DNA of 12,076 bases, taken from NCBI GenBank assembly GCA_034696485.1, contig JAQIWT010001174.1:1-12076 (forward strand), written 5' to 3'. This document shows, piece after piece, positions 7,423 through 12,076 of this stretch. Made by a program: the position numbers and the translations under genes. Origin of the DNA: Isohypsibius dastychi. Lineage: Eukaryota > Tardigrada > Eutardigrada > Parachela > Isohypsibiidae. The notes under the pieces were generated by a model that saw nothing but the letters and a program-made list of their open reading frames with translations, made no database searches and was not told the DNA's origin. Numbering within the stretch: the stretch's first letter is position 1; every line of letters begins with the position of its first letter.

Positions 7423-9041
7423 TGTTTGGCATATTCACTGGCATCGCTATTTTTCCTGCTACCTGACCGGGTCACGAAGAGTTAGATCTACGCTAAGATT
7501 CAAAGAACGTCACCTGCCCTTTAACCGTTGACTCCGGGCCATTCTTTCGTTCATCTTTCATGCTGCACATTCAGGCTTTTTTTCTGGGATAGTTTCACAG
7601 AAAGATGATGGTTTTGAGTACTTCAGTCGATGGTCTTACCGTAGTTCCCAGAACCCGAATCACGTTTGCAGTCGAAGTATTCCTCCTCGTGTAAAAATGT
7701 GTAACTAGGAGTTGCCTAGTCTGGATATGTCGATCTACTCCTTGGTCTTAAAATTTGTATCCAGCCCACGCCTTCAGCGTCCCACGAATGATGGAGAATA
7801 CGAAGGGCTTCTGTAACGAGGGGTCTTGGCTACGAAAGGTCAAGACACACTACACAAGTCTGACGAACTTTCATGGTGTCCCGTGATACCAGATCGAGAG
7901 TAGTATTCTTTGGAACTTTCGTGACTTCAAAACATCTTCAGGTGCGCTTCTCTGTCGGGCTTTGATGACCTCGTTTATGTATGTATACCCAGCACTATTG
8001 CGAAGCCGGACCTGTCACTCCACAATAAAACTATCCGAATAACTCATTGTTAACATTTCCTCTGTTGTTTTGTGCTTGTGCTGAAGGCTGACTCAGTAGT
8101 AACCAGTTTTATTCATGACCTGATAGCCGGAAACCATATTCGAGTGCAAGGTTAGCAAAACTGCACCGTTCTCACTGTGTGCAGATGCAGACACGTAAAT
8201 AGCCACCTGATCGATCGCTCTCCCTGCGTCGGTACAGCTGTCAAGATTCCTCTGTTCGTTGTAACGATCTATCGATCGTGTCTCTTCATTCTGAAACCTG
8301 GTGCTTCTCTCAAATTTGGTCTTCATGGAATCCAACATGATTTTGCCCACATCCTAGAGACAACCTCACCCTCTTCATACACATTTCATCAAACGCCATC
8401 AAGATGATCACATCAACTCAGACATATTTCGGTAAAAAAACCAAACTTTGGCTTCACTATCTGATGTAATTTGTTGTTGCTTTTTCACCCGCGCAGTTAC
8501 TCAAGTACTTAACTATGTGAAATTTACTCCGTACAGTAACTCAAGATGTTCTCGCCACAAGTCAATAAATCAACGGAGTATGACGATTTTTATATTTTTT
8601 TCGCACCGAATTCGATTTTTGCGTGGCTTCAGATTATGATTCGGCATTTAAAAACGCTAGCAAGTACACGCGTGAACGTCTCATATTTATGAACAAAACG
8701 AACGTTTCTGCTGAAATGACAAAATTTTCGAATAAGCGTTAATTTGTTGGTTTGGTGATAAGTCGGTTAATTTATCGGTTTTCCCTTTGATTTGCGGCAT
8801 CAAATCGGCCACTGATCAGCCCCAGATTACGGAGGCGTTGGCGACATCCGAAGCGTACCATATGTGACCTAAGCTGCTGGCAGTATCCTTATTCTTGTTT
8901 CCTTTTTTACTTGAGAATGTTTGCACCATTATTTTATTTAAGTCTTTGCCAGTTAGGATTGTTGAGATGGTCCATTCGCAGTTAACATTGTTGTCTGGGA
9001 AGACGGATGAGTTTTTTTCTGCGTACATTTTCAAACTTTGT
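7423..9041. other. Intergenic region between the two gene copies, no supported gene
   Basis: A canonical AATAAA at 8024-8029 could end transcripts of the upstream copy. Overlapping short open frames on both strands around 8093-8407 have no recognisable domain or splice pattern. The promoter of the complete copy should lie in the last few hundred bases before 9042. AT-rich stretches such as TTTAAAA near 8647 are present, but I cannot assign a TATA box. Confidence 0.4.
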
Positions 9042-11919
9042 ATGCTTCGTAAGCTTTTTACACGCCTAACACTACCCAGAAAACCACCCCTCAGCGTGGG
9101 TTTACTTTTGCTTGAAATAAGCGGCCGTTCAGAATTGTGTCATATCAAAACATCATTTGGGGGACATTATGAGGCAGTCATAAAGAAAGCCATAGCTCTA
9201 TTCCGGTATATTTTCACCCCGCAGTTATCTGCATCCTATGTTCACTCGTTCTGAACACCATTCCAATCGGAGCAGCCAGATTCGGAGGTGGATTTGGACG
9301 GATCAGAATTGGTGGTTTTTCAAGTGGATCATCACGAACAACCTATGGCTCATCAAGCCCTACAAGTTATGGCTCATCATTTCCTAGTCTCAGTAGTCCA
9401 TTCGTCCGACAACCATTCATTCCATCATATGGGTCATCGGCGGGCAGCGGGAGAATGTCCGCACCTGCCCCTTCTCCCTGGTATATAAGCTCGGCTAGAG
9501 CCGGATCTTCATCCAGTTCACCATATGGCTCATCGGCGAGCAGCGGGAGGATGCCCGCATCAGCCCATTCTTCATGGTATCTAAGCTCGGGTACGGCCGA
9601 ATCTTCGGCGACAAGATATGGAAGCTCTGTGCCATTGGGGTCATCGGGAAAATATGGGAGTGCTAGCAGATCAGCCGGAGGAAGAGCGGGGAATGCCCGA
9701 CCGAATTACGGAGTAGCAGGTTAGAAAAGTTTGCGGCGCGAATTCAGAATATGTCGGTCATTCACGGCACATCACCGAAAATTGTCAGATATTACCGGTT
9801 TTTGAACCAAAGACTAATATACCCCAGAATCGACTTTATTATCAAAGAGAAAAACTGATGTTTGTCAAACTGCATTCTTAGTTTTAAAACTGCCGAAAAC
9901 TTGGAGGTGGGATGTTCAAAAAATTTGAGTTTATGGAGGGATTTGAATAGCACAAGTTCTGTTGTTTCGGACAGTCAGCCTGTTTGACCTTGAAAAGATA
10001 GACCTTCGAAAAGGATCTTTCAGGGAGCCGATCTTATTCTACAGAATCGATTTCCCCACACGTGAACTGTCATTCCAGGAAGTTCTGCTGCACGCTCCTC
10101 TGTGAATCGTCCCACAGCCAACGCTCCACTCCCATCCCGAAGCACACCCGTTCAGCCGAACTACAACACTAAACACACAACCATTAACAACTACGGCGGC
10201 TCAGGCTCAGCAATTGGATCCGGTGGGGGATTTGGACGAAGTGGTTTTGGAACCGGTAGTCTCCTGTTAGCCGGGGCTGGTGGGGCTATTGGAGGATACA
10301 TGCTGGGAAGCATGCTGGCCAGCACTATGCACCGTCATAACTCCTGTTGTTACGGCTGTGGATGCGGATACATGGGAGCACCGCCGCCATGTTATTACGA
10401 CTCGTATATCCCGTATAGATATCGATATGGAACAAAGACTACTGAAAATGTCGTGAATAATACGACGAATATTGTGAATGGCATTACGGATAGCACGAAT
10501 GTTCGAGCGTTGGATCCGACTAAAAAAGCCGAGCTTTGTGAGTTGGCTGGCTCAGATGGAATATGGAACTGCCATTCTCCGAAATGCCCAACATGATTCT
10601 GACATTTTTATCGAGCAATAACATATCTGGAACTTTGGTCCAACAAAAAGCTGAGTATGTTATTTCCTCATTTTTGAGACTCAACACTGATTACGTATGG
10701 TGACCTTTTCAGGTTCTTGAATACATTCTTCAATCAGACAGCTTCTTCATACGGAATGATGAACTCAACTAACAATGTGTTCACAATTCCAAGTGGCTCT
10801 GATCTGAGCGTCTGCAACTTCAACATCCCCAGACCCGGAAGTGAGTCAGGTGCAACGGTGTTTTCAAATGAAACAACTAAGGTTCAGCCAAGAACAGCTG
10901 CTGGACCTCGACAATGGTATGAGGGTGCAGTGATGGACAGTTGGAGACAGACTGTGCGAAGTGGCGACCTTAGCCCGTGTACTGTTGCCTCCTTTGTGAA
11001 GGCCAATAGTAGTACTCACACACGACGCTTTTCAAAGTGTTGTGCTGGTCGATTTTCAGATCCCGGAATGTGAAAGAGCGTCGAAAGCCAACTTGACGGA
11101 AGAGCCGTTCTTTACAGCTGTGAAACAAATCAAGAAATTGTACTCCGATCAGAACACAGATCTACTGATGACTCCAGACCCACAGATTACTGGTATTGGA
11201 AAATCTAAGAAGTATGGGTCTGAGCTAGTTTGTTAGATGTGACATGTTTTTGACAGATTCGGTCGATGCGGCTACACGATGTTATCCAATTGATGGGGGC
11301 TTGGTCCCACCAAATGAGACCCAGAAATGCTTGGACTTCTCCATTTCGTCTGATCAGGTCATGGCGTTGGAAACACCAGGCTCGATATTTGGCAACAAAG
11401 AAATCTGCAAGTGTGTTTCAAATTCGAAAAGTTTACTCAGATGTACTGTATTGCACTCTTTTTTATAGAAAAATGTTGAACCCTGATCTGCTGACCTGTT
11501 CTCCCGCTGGTTCGACTTTCCCATGCACACTGACCGATTTGGTGAATTTGAATGTGTTTGCGCGGAATTATTATTTGTGTGAAGAACCAGTTGATGCCAA
11601 CATGGTAGGTCATTCTTTTTAACCTGGACATAATTCGGCTGATGTTTGTTTGGATGTAGATTGCGAAACTTCAAGAACGGTACACCGGTTCAACCCCTTC
11701 ACCAACAATACAAGTGTTCGACAGAAAGAGCTTGGGATTGGAAACTAACCAGGTCATTACATCGCAACAATTTCAAAATACAGGTCTGATTTTTTACATA
11801 AGACTCCACCCTGTTGGAATTGTTTGAATTTTTTTCTTTGTATAGGCTTGAACGTCGGCGCAACATGGTACTCAGTTGGTCTAATGCTGCTTCTCATGTT
11901 GAACATTCGACTTGCTTGA
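9042..11919 (+). CDS. Secreted, probably GPI-anchored Gly-rich protein with a prion-protein-like GGYMLGS segment
   Basis: Nine exons: 9042-9048, 9225-9719, 10079-10537, 10679-10995, 11060-11192, 11257-11410, 11469-11604, 11660-11783, 11846-11919. They total 1899 bases with agreeing phases, giving 632 residues. The tiny first exon (ATG CTT C, donor GTAAGC) completes a signal peptide, MLLICILCSLVLNTIPIGAA. Then come RFGGGFGR, a Ser/Gly/Tyr-rich region with YGSS repeats (residues about 21-167), a second GGGFGR, a hydrophobic Ala/Gly segment with GGYMLGS (about 229-248), a Cys cluster (CCYGCGC), and a Tyr/Arg patch (YRYRYG). A domain with many sequons (NNT, NQT, NST, NET, NLT) and spaced cysteines follows (about 320-605), then a terminal hydrophobic tail (SVGLMLLLMLNIRLA), as in GPI signals. 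I recognise no named family. Likely site: outer face of the plasma membrane. Function unknown. The first intron and the exon 4 donor are the least certain parts. Confidence 0.75.
9225..9719 (+). CDS. Exon 2: end of signal peptide and Ser/Gly low-complexity region
   Basis: The acceptor TTTTCACCCCGCAG ends at 9224. The reading frame is fixed by the hydrophobic signal-peptide stretch and stays open for 165 codons. It contains five YGSS-type units, first spaced 24 bases apart (9344, 9368), then about 96 and 93 bases apart (9428, 9524, 9617). It ends at donor GTTAGA (9720-9725), one base into a Gly codon that exon 3 completes. The region has no homologue next to the truncated copy. Confidence 0.7.
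9428..9640 (+). repeat. In-frame coding tandem repeat, unit about 96 bases
   Basis: Units start at the TAT codons at 9428, 9524 and 9617. The first two share YGSSA-SGRM, then proline/alanine/serine, WY-SS and a Ser run. The third is partial (YGSSVPLGSSGKYGS). Unit lengths of 32 and 31 codons keep the frame, so the array can grow or shrink without breaking the protein. Confidence 0.72.
10079..10537 (+). CDS. Exon 3: Gly-rich region, GGYMLGS segment, Cys cluster, Tyr/Arg patch
   Basis: The acceptor CATTCCAG ends at 10078, and GA completes the Gly codon left by exon 2. A GTG at 10102 is not the start, because the frame is open back to the acceptor. The donor GTGAGT at 10538 leaves one base, matching the acceptor TTTTTGAG at 10678. 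The hydrophobic segment is at 10261-10320. After it come HRHNSCCYGCGCGYMG, CYYDSYIPYRYRYG and an Asn/Thr-rich stretch with sequons. Confidence 0.72.
10261..10320 (+). other. Hydrophobic Ala/Gly segment containing GGYMLGS
   Basis: Twenty residues without a charge: Leu-rich, then alternating Ala and Gly, then GGYMLGS and MLA. The truncated copy has the same segment at 6125-6175 up to GGYMLGS. GGYMLGS also occurs in the conserved hydrophobic region of vertebrate prion protein (established knowledge). Shared ancestry is not implied by this short match. Confidence 0.8.
10679..10995 (+). CDS. Exon 4: start of the glycosylated extracellular domain
   Basis: Encodes STLITYGDL, FLNTFFNQTASSYGMM, FTIPSGSD, CNFNIPRPG and PRQWYEGAVM, closely matching the truncated copy. 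A tempting acceptor TTTTCAG at 10712 inside the exon was not chosen, because TYGDL before it is conserved between copies and phase agreement favours 10679. The end is either 10995 (donor GTGAAG) or 11001 (a GC donor). Both keep frame. Confidence 0.68.
11060..11919 (+). CDS. Exons 5-9: Cys-containing domain and GPI-type tail
   Basis: Exons 11060-11192, 11257-11410, 11469-11604, 11660-11783 and 11846-11919, with GT-AG introns of 64, 58, 55 and 62 bases. Exons 6 to 9 have exactly the same lengths as in the truncated copy. Motifs in order: PECERAS, TAVKQIKKLYS, RCYPIDGG, NETQKCLDF, NKEICKKMLNPD, CSPAGSTFPCT, ARNYYLCEEPVD, then a Thr/Ser/Pro and Gln-rich linker and the terminal hydrophobic stretch after NVGATW. 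The paired-looking cysteines suggest a disulphide-bonded secreted domain of a type I do not recognise. Confidence 0.75.
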
Positions 11920-12002
11920 GCGTTTTTGAGTTTTTGGCACTCGCACCGATTACATTTTGATTGCTCCCTGCACTCGATTTTTTTGACTTGATACTCTCTT
12001 AA

Positions 12003-12076
12003 CCCATTAGTGGCCGACCCATGAAGGAATGGTCCGGTTGTTTTGATTTTTGAAACATGAGGTTAAAACACAATTG
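12003..12076 (+). mobile_element. Left end of a second TTAA-type element, cut by the window edge
   Basis: TTAA at 11999-12002 is followed by CCCATTAGTGGCC and CCATGAAGGA. This resembles the inverted sequence next to the TTAA at 174-177. It appears to be another piggyBac-like MITE end. The other terminus is outside the window. Confidence 0.35.

Noticed and set aside
8093-8407. Overlapping open frames on both strands
   Set aside because: No splice logic, no recognisable domain, and a poly(A)-like motif falls inside the minus-strand frame.
10102-10104. GTG start codon for the Gly-rich exon
   Set aside because: In an animal gene with a good acceptor at 10078 and phase-matched upstream exons, this is an internal Val codon.
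9225-10537. Calling the protein a yeast-type prion-like (Q/N-rich) protein
   Set aside because: The low-complexity region is Gly/Ser/Tyr-rich and not Gln/Asn-rich. The likeness is to the layout of vertebrate prion protein only.
10706-10713. TTTTCAG acceptor for exon 4
   Set aside because: It would require a weak donor at 10542 and would remove TYGDL, which both copies keep. The acceptor at 10678 matches the strong GTGAGT donor in phase.
1-12076. Bacterial features, CRISPR arrays, tRNA or rRNA genes
   Set aside because: I found no regularly spaced repeats, cloverleaf-like sequences or rRNA-like stretches. The intron-rich genes show a eukaryotic genome.

Overview
The window looks like nuclear DNA of a small-genome invertebrate animal. 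Genes are split by many short GT-AG introns, mostly 52-65 bases, and the intervening DNA is full of small non-autonomous DNA transposons. There are no bacterial operons, ribosome binding sites or compact gene packing. Intron size, base composition and the style of the receptor would suit a tardigrade or another small ecdysozoan. That placement is inference, and I recognise no species marker.

Layout. (1) 1-1254: non-coding, with one end of a TTAA-type element at the left edge. (2) 1255-4625, minus strand: a rhodopsin-like (class A) G-protein-coupled receptor in at least five exons. Its fourth exon is split by an 807-bp non-autonomous hAT element (1786-2592) with an exact 8-bp target duplication (ATATGTAG), so the receptor looks inactivated. 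The large intron of the same gene (2884-4180) holds a 123-bp TA-flanked MITE and a foldback element of about 506 bp, which itself carries a nested hairpin insertion. (3) 4626-5962: non-coding, with a 73-bp hAT-type micro-MITE (8-bp target duplication TCAGTACC) and a MITE of about 334 bp. (4) 5963-7422, plus strand: a 5'-truncated, internally deleted copy of the gene in (6). Its last six exons keep their reading frame and splice sites. (5) 7423-9041: no supported gene. (6) 9042-11919, plus strand: the complete copy, nine exons, predicted 632 residues. (7) The right edge enters another TTAA-type element.

The most notable object is the protein family of (4) and (6). The complete copy has a signal peptide, a long Gly/Ser-rich low-complexity region, an Ala/Gly hydrophobic segment containing GGYMLGS, a Cys- and Tyr-rich patch, a glycosylation-rich extracellular domain, and a C-terminal hydrophobic tail typical of a GPI-anchor signal. 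This order resembles vertebrate prion protein, and GGYMLGS is also found in that protein's conserved hydrophobic region. Homology is not shown: the extracellular domain does not resemble the prion fold by eye and the heptapeptide may be convergent. All gene models are spliced by hand from splice-site and phase agreement.
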